Positions 7,913 to 17,639 of a stretch of DNA of 64,000 bases are shown one piece after another. How positions within the stretch are numbered: position 1 is the first letter of the stretch; the number at the start of each line of letters is the position of its first letter. The notes under the pieces were generated by a model. It worked only from the letters and a program-made list of their open reading frames with translations, searched no databases and had not been told where the DNA came from. Made by a program: the position numbers and the translations under genes. Origin of the DNA: Limnospira fusiformis SAG 85.79. GTDB taxonomy: Bacteria; Cyanobacteriota; Cyanobacteriia; Cyanobacteriales; Microcoleaceae. The DNA lies in NCBI RefSeq assembly GCF_012516315.1, contig NZ_CP051185.1, positions 1,725,403 to 1,789,402 on the forward strand, given 5' to 3'.

Positions 7913-9523
7913 TCACTTCACAGCGTAGAGGTGATTATCCCTACTCCCAAAATAGACCACCCCTCCTGACACCGCAGGGGAAGAGGTAATCGTATCTTCT
8001 GTTTTAAACTTCCAGCGTTCCTGTCCAGTGTTAGCATCTACGGCGTAGAGGTGATTATCGTAACTCCCAAAATAGACCACCCCTCCTGACACCGCAGGGG
8101 AAGAGCCAATCCCACCTTCTGTTTTAAACTTCCAGCGTTGCTGTCCAGTGTTAGCATCTACGGCGTAGAGGTGATTATCGTCACTCCCAAAATAGACCAC
8201 CCCTCCTGACACCGCAGGGGAAGAGAAAATCACACTTTCTGTTTTAAACTTCCAGCGTTGCTGTCCAGTGTTAGCATCTACCGCGTAGAGGTGATTATCC
8301 CAACTCCCAAAATAGACCACCCCTCCTGACACCGCAGGGGAAGAGAAAATCACACTTTCTGTTTTAAACTTCCAGCGTTCCTGTCCAGTGTTAGTATCTA
8401 CCGCGTAGAGGTGATTATCGTAACTCCCAAAATAGACCACCCCTCCTGACACCGCAGGGGAAGAGCGAATCGCACGTTCTGTTTTAAACTTCCAGCGTTC
8501 CTGTCCAGTGTTAGCATCTACGGCGTAGAGGTGATTATCCCTACTCCCAAAATAGACCACCCCTCCTGACACCGCAGGGGAAGAGTAAATCCCATTTTCT
8601 GTTTTAAACCGCCAGCGTTCCTGTCCAGTGTTAGCATCTACGGCGTAGAGGTGATTATCCAAACTCCCAAAATAGACCACCCCTCCTGACACCGCAGGGG
8701 AAGAGAAAATCCCACTTTCTGTTTTAAACTTCCAGCGTTGCTGTCCAGTGTTAGTATCTACGGCGTAGAGGTGATTATCCTCACTGCCAACATAGACCAC
8801 CCCTCCTGACACCGCAGGGGAAGAGAAAATCCCATCTTCTGTTTTAAACTTCCACACCAGTTGTGTTAATTCTGTCGGCCCGCCTGGAGGATAAACTCCT
8901 GTTCGTTCCAGATTACCCCGAAACATGGCAGCACTCTCCCGTCCTATCTGCCAACTCCAGATAGCACTGGGCAGCAAGGGCCGGAGGGCGGGAATAAACA
9001 GACTACCAATTCCCAAACCACCGACGACCACGACTAATGTTGTCCCCGCCCCCACCAGTCCCAATTGCCACCCTTTTAGGGAGTAGCGAGTTGCCGGAAC
9101 GGCTACCCCCATTGCGGATAAGACTTGACTGGCATTTTGCCAACGCTGGGAGGCGTTAGGAGTCACCATCCGTTCCAAAATGGCGTTGAGTTGGTCACTA
9201 ATTAAACAGTGCTTATCCCAGTCCCAGTTGGGGTGGCGGCGGCGGGGACTGGGGACTTGTCCGGTGAGCAATTCCAGGGTTACTAAACCTAAGTCGTAAA
9301 TATCTTGAGTCGGAGAACCGCTGACATTGGGGTTGTGTTTGAGCAAGAGAATTGTCTGTTCCCCGTTTTGTTGCAAGGTCTGCAAGGAAATCTTTTGATG
9401 GGCTTTTCCCTGACGGTGCAGGGGAACTAACTGGATTAAGACAGTTTCCAGGATTGCTTGAACTTTGGGTTCAGAGAAGCCGGAAAAATGGCGATCGCTT
9501 AATAATTCATAGTAGGATAGCAT
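7913..9523 (-). CDS. Kinase-like/PQQ beta-propeller membrane protein, copy 3
   Basis: First gene of the tandem set in transcription order, 536 residues, same domains as its neighbours. The first blade carries YVGS instead of YFGS and two blades carry AVDTNTGQ. FGS-x-DN variants are E, L, R, Y, W, D, Y, R. The start is ATG with AAGGT about 11 bases upstream, and the upstream region differs from that of the other two copies, so this is probably the ancestral promoter-proximal gene. It is separated by 30 bases from the FHA-domain gene, and the four genes may form one transcript. Confidence 0.8.
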   Translation of the reverse strand: MLSYYELLSDRHFSGFSEPKVQAILETVLIQLVPLHRQGKAHQKISLQTLQQNGEQTILLLKHNPNVSGSPTQDIYDLGLVTLELLTGQVPSPRRRHPNWDWDKHCLISDQLNAILERMVTPNASQRWQNASQVLSAMGVAVPATRYSLKGWQLGLVGAGTTLVVVVGGLGIGSLFIPALRPLLPSAIWSWQIGRESAAMFRGNLERTGVYPPGGPTELTQLVWKFKTEDGIFSSPAVSGGVVYVGSEDNHLYAVDTNTGQQRWKFKTESGIFSSPAVSGGVVYFGSLDNHLYAVDANTGQERWRFKTENGIYSSPAVSGGVVYFGSRDNHLYAVDANTGQERWKFKTERAIRSSPAVSGGVVYFGSYDNHLYAVDTNTGQERWKFKTESVIFSSPAVSGGVVYFGSWDNHLYAVDANTGQQRWKFKTESVIFSSPAVSGGVVYFGSDDNHLYAVDANTGQQRWKFKTEGGIGSSPAVSGGVVYFGSYDNHLYAVDANTGQERWKFKTEDTITSSPAVSGGVVYFGSRDNHLYAVK

Positions 9524-9553
9524 GACTCACAATACCTTGTAATTAAGTCAAGT

Positions 9554-10219
9554 TTAGCGAAACATTTTATTGAATTCGCGCTCAATTTGATTGACCATTG
9601 GCTCGAGACGATTGGCAAAACCTTCCAGTTTCGATATCACTGAGGAAGCGCTCATGATTAAAGGCAAGGTACTTAAAATAACTAGAGTGTTCAGGGTCGA
9701 AAGCAGTAAGATTCCGGACAACAGCCTATCAGTTGTACTCATAGCTTTCCACAGGGAGTTAACTTTCGAGGTGACTTGAGTAACAGGCCGCAAATTGAGC
9801 TTAATCGATATCGAATCATCCTCTAAATATTTCGTCATGGGAGTGGCATCAGATAAAGTGCGCCCTTCCCTCATCTTGTGATTTGTCTGACTAAAAGATG
9901 GCTCAGAAACATCAGCAACATTTGACTCGCTCTGAGGAGTAGCTACCAAAACTTCATTCCCAACGCTTATCCTTGTCGCCTGAGTGATGCCTTGTTCTGT
10001 TGCTGGGACTCCATTAATTATAATCGAGGCATCTTCGCTTAATTTTTCCAGCCGCCACTCATTGCTAACTGAGTTGAATTTTAGTTGTAGATGCTGTGAA
10101 GAAACTCCGGGTTCTGGGATAACAATATCACAGCCTGAACTAGAACCAATGATATAGCAACGATTGGGCTTTAAAGTCCAGCTTTTGCCAGTTGCTTCAG
10201 ACAATAAACTCATCAGCAT
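9554..10219 (-). CDS. FHA-domain membrane protein
   Basis: A 221-residue protein. The N-terminal 95 residues form a forkhead-associated domain: IIGSSSGCDIVIP (GR/GS-type loop), SSQHLQL (the S-x-x-H motif) and a NGVP turn. FHA domains bind phosphothreonine. A membrane segment lies near residues 170-190 (LLSGILLLSTLNTLVILSTL). The tail is amphipathic. ATG at 10219 has GGGAG ten bases upstream. It precedes three kinase-like/PQQ genes in the same direction, so a phospho-dependent complex between them is a reasonable inference, although those kinase domains look inactive. Confidence 0.8.
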   Translation of the reverse strand: MLMSLLSEATGKSWTLKPNRCYIIGSSSGCDIVIPEPGVSSQHLQLKFNSVSNEWRLEKLSEDASIIINGVPATEQGITQATRISVGNEVLVATPQSESNVADVSEPSFSQTNHKMREGRTLSDATPMTKYLEDDSISIKLNLRPVTQVTSKVNSLWKAMSTTDRLLSGILLLSTLNTLVILSTLPLIMSASSVISKLEGFANRLEPMVNQIEREFNKMFR

Positions 10220-10965
10220 GGTTACGCATCTCCCAAAATTGAGTGATTCCTTCTAGTTTCCCCCCACCAGGTCTAAACCGTACTCACTCTTTCCCTGGTA
10301 CAAGTTATAAACAAGAATTCAACAATTGGTTGGCTTGAAAACGAGACCAAAATATCCAAGCCTTTGACCACTAAGGTCTTCACCAAATTTAAGACTTGAT
10401 TTATTTTCGCTAACAACGATCACTCTTTCCAAATCTATATATAGCATGATTATCTAGTAAAGGTCAACTTTGAACTATAAAGTTTTCTAAATCACGATTG
10501 GGGAGGACAAGTTCACGCAGTGAATCGCTCATTCCTAGGGGGTCGCTGTGGTTTTGCCCTTCCGGAGGGGAACACACGAGGTTCTCAGTTCAATCTCTGC
10601 GCTAATTTACTGAGGGCTAGTTCCCAATCGATGTCAATGCTACAGCCGTTACTGGGTAAGCATTTGAATCTCTAAGTCAATAAACTACATAAAAGTTTCC
10701 TTTTTTGACTTTTATAATTTCCTCTACATATCGGTCACCTCTTTCATTAGCTTTTGACCGACATTTCGCAGGTCTATTTCTATGCTCGATTCTCCATATA
10801 TATGCTAAACTTAAGTTATTCAAGTCTAACCCGACCAATTCCCCACCAGGGGACGGAAACCGGCGATAAAACCGAGTGGTCAAAAAAGCGCCAATGGTGA
10901 AGTCTTGTTAATCAAAGTGTGGGGGGGGTTGGGAAACCGTGTGAGGAGAAGATATTTCCCATCAA
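10220..10965. other. 746-base region without a gene; holds a 3' gene remnant and an orphan CRISPR repeat
   Basis: No intact gene is supported. On the minus strand at about 10598-10672 a frame ends SIDIDWELALSKLAQRLN and a stop, which reads like the tail of a lost protein with nothing ahead of it. Further right lies a single degenerate CRISPR repeat (listed separately). The segment 10380-10500 is AT-rich and may hold the promoter of the FHA gene. Confidence 0.45.
10824..10860 (+). repeat. Orphan degenerate CRISPR repeat
   Basis: 37 bases that match the array repeat at 33 of 37 positions, with changes at positions 4, 10, 22 and 23. It keeps the 3' terminal GGGGACGGAAAC. There is no second repeat nearby. 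It sits on the far side of the kinase-PQQ gene cluster from the array, in the same orientation. Confidence 0.85.
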
Positions 10966-11862
10966 TTAACCTTCCACTTCCTGATTAGTTGGTTGGGGGG
11001 AATTTCCTAACCTCACCTGCTTACCAATGAGACTTAAAAAAGTCGAACCAAAATGCTGAATTTCCAGAAAGTTAGCATAAGCAGGCGCCGGTTTATAAAT
11101 CCTAAAACTCTTCATAATTCCCAGCGTCGCCGCGCTTTCCAGGGGACCCACAAAACTACTATCGCGGTCTAAAAAATAAGGCTGTTTTACCCAATGTTCC
11201 ATCTGGTTATTATTCAGGAAATAACAGCCAGCGTGGGGGTTTAAGCTGCGATTAAATTGAATGGGTTGTTCCATCACTTTACCCACCAATTGGGGGCGAT
11301 CGCGTATATTTTGAAACTTCGCGGTTACATGGGGTAATAAATCCCCATCCACATAGGCTTTATTAATCGGTCCGTAGGGGGATACCTCATAACGATTAGG
11401 TTGCAAAAGGCAATCATCCCCCCCATAAGCATTAAACCAAGCCAACTTGACAAAAAACCAGGGGTCATGGAGAATTAAATCATCCTCCATATAACAATAA
11501 TAATCATACTTTCCCAGAGCATCTCGCAGCAAGGCTTGACACTCAAACCCCAATTTCATCGGTTCCGCTTCGGTGGGACAATGGCGGTAAAACCGAGGGG
11601 GAAGTTGCAGTTGATTAAGCAGGTGACAGTCCTGGGTCGTACAAAGGAGAATATCAAGTATATTATCCTGGGCGTTATTAACCCCAAAAGCCTCACATTT
11701 CCCAATATCAATAATACATTGGCGTTGGTCATAGAGGGCGCGCAATGCGGTTAAACTCATGGTTAGTCCAATTAACCTTGGTCGCGGATCCTTACTCAGA
11801 GACCCGTGGGTAGCGTCTCCCTGGGAGTTAAAAAAGTGGGGAATAGTAACTAAAATTCGCAT
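10966..11862 (-). CDS. Glycosyltransferase-like protein
   Basis: About 298 residues starting MRILVTIPHFF at ATG 11862; the ORF reaches further upstream to a TTG at 11877 but the ATG begins the first beta strand. A MEDDLILHDPWFF segment near residue 125 resembles the DxD-type metal/nucleotide-sugar site of GT-A glycosyltransferases. Its ending and central region (HAGCYFLNN) fit that fold loosely. No signal peptide or membrane helix is evident. It ends 46 bases before recN in the same direction. Substrate unknown; family assignment is from motif only. Confidence 0.55.
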   Translation of the reverse strand: MRILVTIPHFFNSQGDATHGSLSKDPRPRLIGLTMSLTALRALYDQRQCIIDIGKCEAFGVNNAQDNILDILLCTTQDCHLLNQLQLPPRFYRHCPTEAEPMKLGFECQALLRDALGKYDYYCYMEDDLILHDPWFFVKLAWFNAYGGDDCLLQPNRYEVSPYGPINKAYVDGDLLPHVTAKFQNIRDRPQLVGKVMEQPIQFNRSLNPHAGCYFLNNNQMEHWVKQPYFLDRDSSFVGPLESAATLGIMKSFRIYKPAPAYANFLEIQHFGSTFLSLIGKQVRLGNSPQPTNQEVEG

Positions 11863-11908
11863 GGCGCGGGTTGACAATAAGTTAAACTGCTAGAATCTAG
11901 GGAGTCTC

Positions 11909-13672
11909 TCAAACGGCTTGAGTCTGTGTCAAAGGCGGTGTCCTGGCTTGACGGAGGGTAGCGGCTTGGGTTAGTAATGACTCCGCAAAGGCGATCGCCT
12001 CTTGAACCGATCGCCCACTAGCCAACTGAGCCAATTCTTCCCGCCGCCCGGGAGTATCCAGGACCGTTACCCGCACCACCGTCCGCTGTTTAACCGCCTC
12101 CTCCGTATCCTGGGGAGAGTTACCAATAACCACCTTCGCCACCCGAAAATGATGATCCGCCATAGCCGCCACCAGAGGTTGATGAGTGACACACAGAACC
12201 TGATGACAATGACTAAGCTGGTATAATTTTTGAGCGATCGCCGTAGCCACCCGTCCCGACACCCCCACATCAATTTCATCAAAAACCAAAGTTCCCGACC
12301 CCTCAATTTGGGAAAAGCAGGCTTTCAGGGCTAACAGAAACCGACTCATTTCCCCCCCAGAAGCCGTCTCACTCAAAGGTTTAATCGGTTCACCGGGATT
12401 AGGACTCAAACAGAATTGTATCTGGTCAGCGCCCATTGGTGACGGGGAAGTGGGGGTAATTTGCACCTGAAACCGGACACTATCCATAGCCAAAGGCTGC
12501 AACTCGGCGATCAGATGAGTTTCCAGACCACGGGCGATTTTTTCACGTTCCCCGCTGAGAAGGTCGCAGACTTGTTTAAGTTTCCCCTGCGCCTCAAAAT
12601 AAGCCTTCTCCAGAGTTTCCAGGGAATTTTCCCCATCCTCCAGTTGCGCCAACTCCTGCTCAATGGCATTATAATAATCCATCACCTCACGGAGAGTCTG
12701 ACCATATTTCCGACAAATCTGTTTGAGGTCAGCAATGCGGTCTTCCACCTCCTGGAGTCTTTCCGGGTCCGACTCCAACTGTTCACCATAGCGCCCTATT
12801 TGCTGTCCGGCTTCCGTCACTTGTGCTAAAGCATCTTCCACCATAGCCAAAATAGGTTGCAGTTGGGAGTCATATTCCACCAAGTCCCGCAAAACCATTT
12901 CCGCCTGACTCAACAGATCCGCCGCGGCCAATTCTCCCTTATCATTCTGATAGAGGGCTTGACAAATGCCATAACTTTGGTGCTGCAACTCCACCACATG
13001 ACTGAGGCGCTGTTGTTCCTGTTGTAGAGCCTCCAACTCCCCGGCATCGGTCAGATTAGCATTTTGCAGTTCCCTAATTTGATATTGCAATAAATCTATA
13101 CGCTGTAGCCGTTGCTGGGAGTCTTGGCGGCGTTTTTGTAGGGCGTTTTGCACCTCCCTAGCGCGCATATAAGCCTCCCCAACCCTTTCCCGCAACCGGA
13201 GAGTATTACTTCCCCCATACAAGTCTAACCATTCCCGTTGTAGCGCCGGTTTCCCCAACTGTACCGTCTGACCTTGGGCGGTAATTTCCACAAAGCGATC
13301 GCGCAGACGGTCTATAATTCCACGACCGACCAGAATGCCATTTAATCGGGATCTACTGCGAAACTTATCCTGATTTACCACCAATTCCCGACAACAGACT
13401 ACCAGGGAACCATCTACCAGGTCAATTTCCTGTTGTCGAAACCAGTCAATCAAACCAGGGTCTACCTCAAAGCAAGCCTCCAAAATAGAGCGATCGCAAC
13501 CTGTACGAATACTACGGCGATCGACCTTTCCCCCCAAGACGGCATCAACTGCATCCAAAATAATCGACTTACCCGCCCCAGTTTCCCCGGTAAACACATT
13601 CAACCCCGGTCCGAATTCCAGGTCCAGGTGGTCAATTAAGGCAAAATTTTCGATCCGCAGTGATATCAACAT
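11909..13672 (-). CDS. recN: DNA repair protein RecN
   Basis: A 587-residue SMC-like ATPase that binds DNA ends during double-strand break repair. The N-terminus MLISLRIENFALIDHLDLEF and Walker A GETGAGKS (29-36) are diagnostic. Long coiled-coil arms occupy roughly 160-370, and the C-terminal half has the ABC signature SGGEMSRF and Walker B LVFDEID. Length is normal. The ATG lies at 13670-13672, only three bases from the first unit of a 57-bp tandem repeat, so the expected leader and promoter region is occupied by repeats and no Shine-Dalgarno sequence is visible. Confidence 0.95.
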   Translation of the reverse strand: MLISLRIENFALIDHLDLEFGPGLNVFTGETGAGKSIILDAVDAVLGGKVDRRSIRTGCDRSILEACFEVDPGLIDWFRQQEIDLVDGSLVVCCRELVVNQDKFRSRSRLNGILVGRGIIDRLRDRFVEITAQGQTVQLGKPALQREWLDLYGGSNTLRLRERVGEAYMRAREVQNALQKRRQDSQQRLQRIDLLQYQIRELQNANLTDAGELEALQQEQQRLSHVVELQHQSYGICQALYQNDKGELAAADLLSQAEMVLRDLVEYDSQLQPILAMVEDALAQVTEAGQQIGRYGEQLESDPERLQEVEDRIADLKQICRKYGQTLREVMDYYNAIEQELAQLEDGENSLETLEKAYFEAQGKLKQVCDLLSGEREKIARGLETHLIAELQPLAMDSVRFQVQITPTSPSPMGADQIQFCLSPNPGEPIKPLSETASGGEMSRFLLALKACFSQIEGSGTLVFDEIDVGVSGRVATAIAQKLYQLSHCHQVLCVTHQPLVAAMADHHFRVAKVVIGNSPQDTEEAVKQRTVVRVTVLDTPGRREELAQLASGRSVQEAIAFAESLLTQAATLRQARTPPLTQTQAV

Positions 13673-13675
13673 ATA

Positions 13676-14460
13676 CAGCCTGTTCAGAAATCATCTGATC
13701 ACATCTCAAAGTCCCTTCTCAAAGTCCCTCTCCAGCCTGTTCAGAAATCATCTGATCACGTCTCAAGGTCCCTCTCCAGCCTGTTCAGAAATCATCTGAT
13801 CACGTCTCAAAGTCCCTTCTCAAAGTCCCTCTCCAGCCTGTTCAGAAATCATCTGATCACGTCTCAAAGTCCCTTCTCAAGGTCCCTCTCCAGCCTGTTC
13901 AGAAATCATCTGATCACGTCTCAAAGTCCCTTCTCAAGGTCCCTCTCCAGCCTGTTCAGAAATCATCTGATCACGTCTCAAAGTCCCTTCTCAAGGTCCC
14001 TCTCCAGCCTGTTCAGAAATCATCTGATCACGTCTCAAAGTCCCTTCTCAAAGTCCCTCTCCAGCCTGTTCAGAAATCATCTGATCACGTCTCAAAGTCC
14101 CTTCTCAAAGTCCCTCTCCAGCCTGTTCAGAAATCATCTGATCACGTCTCAAAGTCCCTTCTCAAAGTCCCTCTCCAGCCTGTTCAGAAATCATCTGATC
14201 ACGTCTCAAAGTCCCTTCTCAAAGTCCCTCTCCAGCCTGTTCAGAAATCATCTGATCACGTCTCAAAGTCCCTTCTCAAAGTCCCTCTCCAGCCTGTTCA
14301 GAAATCATCTGATCACGTCTCAAAGTCCCTTCTCAAAGTCCCTCTCCAGCCTGTTCAGAAATCATCTGATCACGTCTCAAAGTCCCTTCTCAAAGTCCCT
14401 CTCCAGCCTGTTCAGAAATCATCTGATCACGTCTCAAAGTCCCTTCTCAAAGTCCCTCTC
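13676..14460. repeat. 57-bp tandem repeat array, 14 units
   Basis: Units begin CAGCCTGTTCAGAAATCATC and start at 13676, 13733, 13777, then every 57 bases to 14404. The second unit is 44 bp, lacking one internal segment. Differences are few (CAAAG/CAAGG; CACATC in unit 1). Each unit contains TGATCA. The array ends in a CCCTCT...AGAGGG hairpin at about 14452-14478. It fills the space between recN and pyrD, which are divergently transcribed. Confidence 0.95.
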
Positions 14461-14691
14461 CCTCTTTGGGAGAGGGATTTAGGGTGAGGGCAATGTATTA
14501 AGCGATTGGTGAACAAGCTGTAGTCGATAGTAGCAAATTGTGCATCATCAACCCGTACCAGTTCCCTCAACCCGATTAGTTCCCGACTCCGTTTAAAATC
14601 ATATACCAACAGAGGTTGAATTTCTGTCGCCGATGCACTAAATTTTAGCCATGTGGGTGATTGTCGTCAATGAGGGGGGGGTAGTAGTAGC
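14461..14691. other. Spacer between the 57-bp array and pyrD
   Basis: 231 bases. It starts with the stem-loop that closes the array, and the rest should contain the pyrD promoter. A short minus-strand ORF at 14427-14609 ends inside the repeat and is not supported. Just before pyrD is a GAGGGGGGG run that may act as ribosome site. Confidence 0.4.
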
Positions 14692-15858
14692 TTGGATCTG
14701 TATCAATCTCTGCTGAAACCGATTTTATTTAAAGGCCTGAAAGTCGATCCAGAGTGGGCGCATCATCAAACCTTGGAACTTCTCCATTGGATAGACACCC
14801 ACAAATCAAATCTCCCCCTATCCTGGCTAGAATCGCAACTACAGCCTCGATTCAGCCTAGTTGACCCCCGACTCCAGCAAACCATGTGGGGGCTAAATTT
14901 CATCAATCCCGTGGGGTTAGCCGCTGGTTTTGATAAAGACGGCGTGGCGGCGGGGTTATGGGGAAGTTTTGGCTTTGGGTTCACCGAATTAGGCACAGTG
15001 ACCTTACACCCGCAACCCGGAAACCCGCGCCCGCGTCTGTTTCGGCTACTAGAAGATGAAGCAGTTTTAAATCGTATGGGGTTTAATAACCAAGGCGCTG
15101 CCACCCTAGCCGACCGTTTACAGAATTATACTCCTTCTAGCCTCGGTCCGACAATACCCCTAGGCATCAACCTAGGAAAATCGAAAATCACCCCCCTAGA
15201 GGAAGCAGCCAGCGACTATCTTGGGAGTTTTCAGCTATTGCGAGACCTAGGTGATTACTTTGTAGTGAATGTGTCGTCACCGAATACACCAGGTTTGCGA
15301 TCGCTACAAGGAAGCACAGAACTCAATGAAATCCTAACAGTTTTACAACAGGAAAACATAGCAGCATCGAAGCCCCTATTCATCAAAATCGCCCCCGATC
15401 TAGAATGGAAAGCGATCGATGATATAATAGAACTAGCCCGAACCCATAACCTAGCGGGTATAATTGCCACCAACACCACCATTAGTCGGGACAACCTAAA
15501 AACCCAATGGTTACCCCAAACCGGAAACCCGATAACTTCCGAAGCCGGAGGAATTAGTGGCGCACCCCTAAGGGAAAGGTCTACCGCCGTCATTCGCCAT
15601 ATATGGGAACAAACCAACGGTGAAATTCCCATCATTGGCGTTGGTGGCATTTTCACCGCCGAGGACGCTTGGGAAAAAATCACGGCTGGGGCTTGTCTCC
15701 TCCAAGTATACACCGGATGGGTTTACGAAGGTCCTCTCATGGTACATCGTCTTCTAACGGGACTCCTACAAAAACTAGAACACCACGGACTCAACCACAT
15801 TTCCCAAGCCATAGGCGTGGCGGGTTCCACAGTCAACCACATTTCCGATATTCCGTAG
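14692..15858 (+). CDS. pyrD: Dihydroorotate dehydrogenase (quinone), class 2
   Basis: A 388-residue enzyme oxidising dihydroorotate to orotate in pyrimidine synthesis, membrane-associated and quinone-linked in class 2. The N-terminal helix extension, [13 protein letters not shown] near residue 72, the SSPNTPGLR active-site segment near 193 and the FMN-binding IIGVGGI near 310 are all present. The start is TTG with a purine-rich GAGGGG upstream; no in-frame ATG fits the family start. The last residues ([11 protein letters not shown]) are encoded by the first unit of the downstream repeat array, which also provides the stop codon, so the original C-terminus was probably altered by repeat expansion. 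Confidence 0.93.
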   Translation: MDLYQSLLKPILFKGLKVDPEWAHHQTLELLHWIDTHKSNLPLSWLESQLQPRFSLVDPRLQQTMWGLNFINPVGLAAGFDKDGVAAGLWGSFGFGFTELGTVTLHPQPGNPRPRLFRLLEDEAVLNRMGFNNQGAATLADRLQNYTPSSLGPTIPLGINLGKSKITPLEEAASDYLGSFQLLRDLGDYFVVNVSSPNTPGLRSLQGSTELNEILTVLQQENIAASKPLFIKIAPDLEWKAIDDIIELARTHNLAGIIATNTTISRDNLKTQWLPQTGNPITSEAGGISGAPLRERSTAVIRHIWEQTNGEIPIIGVGGIFTAEDAWEKITAGACLLQVYTGWVYEGPLMVHRLLTGLLQKLEHHGLNHISQAIGVAGSTVNHISDIP

Positions 15859-17492
15859 GGGCGCGCCTCCGCAGTCAACCAAATTTCCGATATTGTGTAG
15901 GGGCGCGCCTCCACAGTCAACCACATTTCCCAGCAGTAAGATTAATAAACCCGCCCCCCTCCACAGTCAACCACATTTCCCAGCAGTAAGATTAATAAAC
16001 CCGCCCCCCTCCAGAGTCAACCACATTTCCGATATTCCGTAGGGGCGCGCCTCCGCAGTCAACCAAATTTCCCAGCAGTAAGATTAATAAACCCGCCCCC
16101 CTCCACAGTCAACCACATTTCCGATATTCCGTAGGGGCGCGCCTCCGCAGTCAACCAAATTTCCGATATTGTGTAGGGGCGGGTTCCACAGTCAACCACA
16201 TTTCCCAGCAGTAAGATTAATAAACCCGCCCCCCTCCACAGTCAACCACATTTCCCAGCAGTAAGATTAATAAACCCGCCCCCCTCCACAGTCAACCACA
16301 TTTCCCAGCAGTAAGATTAATAAACCCGCCCCCCTCCAGAGTCAACCACATTTCCGATATTCCGTAGGGGCGCGCCTCCACAGTCAACCACATTTCCCAG
16401 CAGTAAGATTAATAAACCCGCCCCCCTCCAGAGTCAACCACATTTCCGATATTCCGTAGGGGCGCGCCTCCACAGTCAACCAAATTTCCGATATTGTGTA
16501 GGGGCGGGTTCCACAGTCAACCACATTTCCCAGCAGTAAGATTAATAAACCCGCCCCCCTCCACAGTCAACCACATTTCCCAGCAGTAAGATTAATAAAC
16601 CCGCCCCCCTCCAGAGTCAACCACATTTCCGATATTCCGTAGGGGCGCGCCTCCACAGTCAACCACATTTCCCAGCAGTAAGATTAATAAACCCGCCCCC
16701 CTCCACAGTCAACCACATTTCCGATATTCCGTAGGGGCGCGCCTCCGCAGTCAACCACATTTCCGATATTGTGTAGGGGCGGGTTCCACAGTCAACCACA
16801 TTTCCCAGCAGTAAGATTAATAAACCCGCCCCCCTCCAGAGTCAACCAAATTTCCCAGCAGTAAGATTAATAAACCCGCCCCCCTCCAGAGTCAACCACA
16901 TTTCCGATATTCCGTAGGGGCGCGCCTCCACAGTCAACCACATTTCCCAGCAGTAAGATTAATAAACCCGCCCCCCTCCAGAGTCAACCACATTTCCGAT
17001 ATTCCGTAGGGGCGCGCCTCCACAGTCAACCAAATTTCCGATATTGTGTAGGGGCGGGTTCCACAGTCAACCACATTTCCCAGCAGTAAGATTAATAAAC
17101 CCGCCCCCCTCCAGAGTCAACCACATTTCCCAGCAGTAAGATTAATAAACCCGCCCCCCTCCAGAGTCAACCACATTTCCCAGCAGTAAGATTAATAAAC
17201 CCGCCCCCCTCCAGAGTCAACCACATTTCCGATATTCCGTAGGGGCGCGCCTCCACAGTCAACCAAATTTCCCAGCAGTAAGATTAATAAACCCGCCCCC
17301 CTCCAGAGTCAACCACATTTCCGATATTCCGTAGGGGCGCGCCTCCGCAGTCAACCACATTTCCGATATTGTGTAGGGGCGCGCCTCCACAGTCAACCAC
17401 ATTTCCCAGCAGTAAGATTAATAAACCCGCCCCCCTCCGCAGTCAACCAAATTTCCCAGCAGTAAGATTAATAAACCCGCCCCCCTCCACGG
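15828..17492. repeat. Mosaic tandem array of two unit families with higher-order structure
   Basis: About 36 units, each beginning with (C/G)AGTCAACC. Unit A (50 bp) continues with CCCAGCAGTAAGATTAATAA and ends in a CCCGCCCCCC run; unit B (42 bp) continues CGATATTCCGTAGGGGCG; unit C is like B with ATTGTGTAGGGGCG and is 41-42 bp. Read left to right the order is BCAA, BABCAAA, BABCAA, BABCAA, BABCAAA, BABCAA, that is a repeating block BABCAA with one extra A in two blocks. C always follows B. No gene is supported in this region; the ORF at 17369 is a repeat artefact. Confidence 0.93.
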
Positions 17493-17545
17493 TCAACCCA
17501 ACGCCACCATCTCTCCATCATGTTGGGTTTCACCCAACCTACATG
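17490..17545. repeat. Hairpin repeat copy ahead of the BrnT/BrnA pair
   Basis: The last unit of the array runs into a segment with GTTGGGTTTCACCCAAC-type dyad ending in ACCCAACCTAC. A second copy follows the TA pair at 18310-18362 and a related one lies at 18172-18240. Confidence 0.7.
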
Positions 17546-17639
17546 GGTTTTGGGAAGTAAGAGAAAATTACCACCGTTGATTCTGTTAATATTAATTTTT
17601 TGGGAAAATTTAGTTACAATATGTAGTAACAGTCAAGGC

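Noticed and set aside
4617..9523. Diversity-generating retroelement as the source of PQQ variation
   Set aside because: No reverse transcriptase or template repeat is in the window, and variable codons are not limited to adenine positions; all three codon positions change to many bases.
10677..10883. Minus-strand ORF covering the orphan CRISPR repeat
   Set aside because: No ribosome site, composition unlike protein, and it overlaps the repeat.
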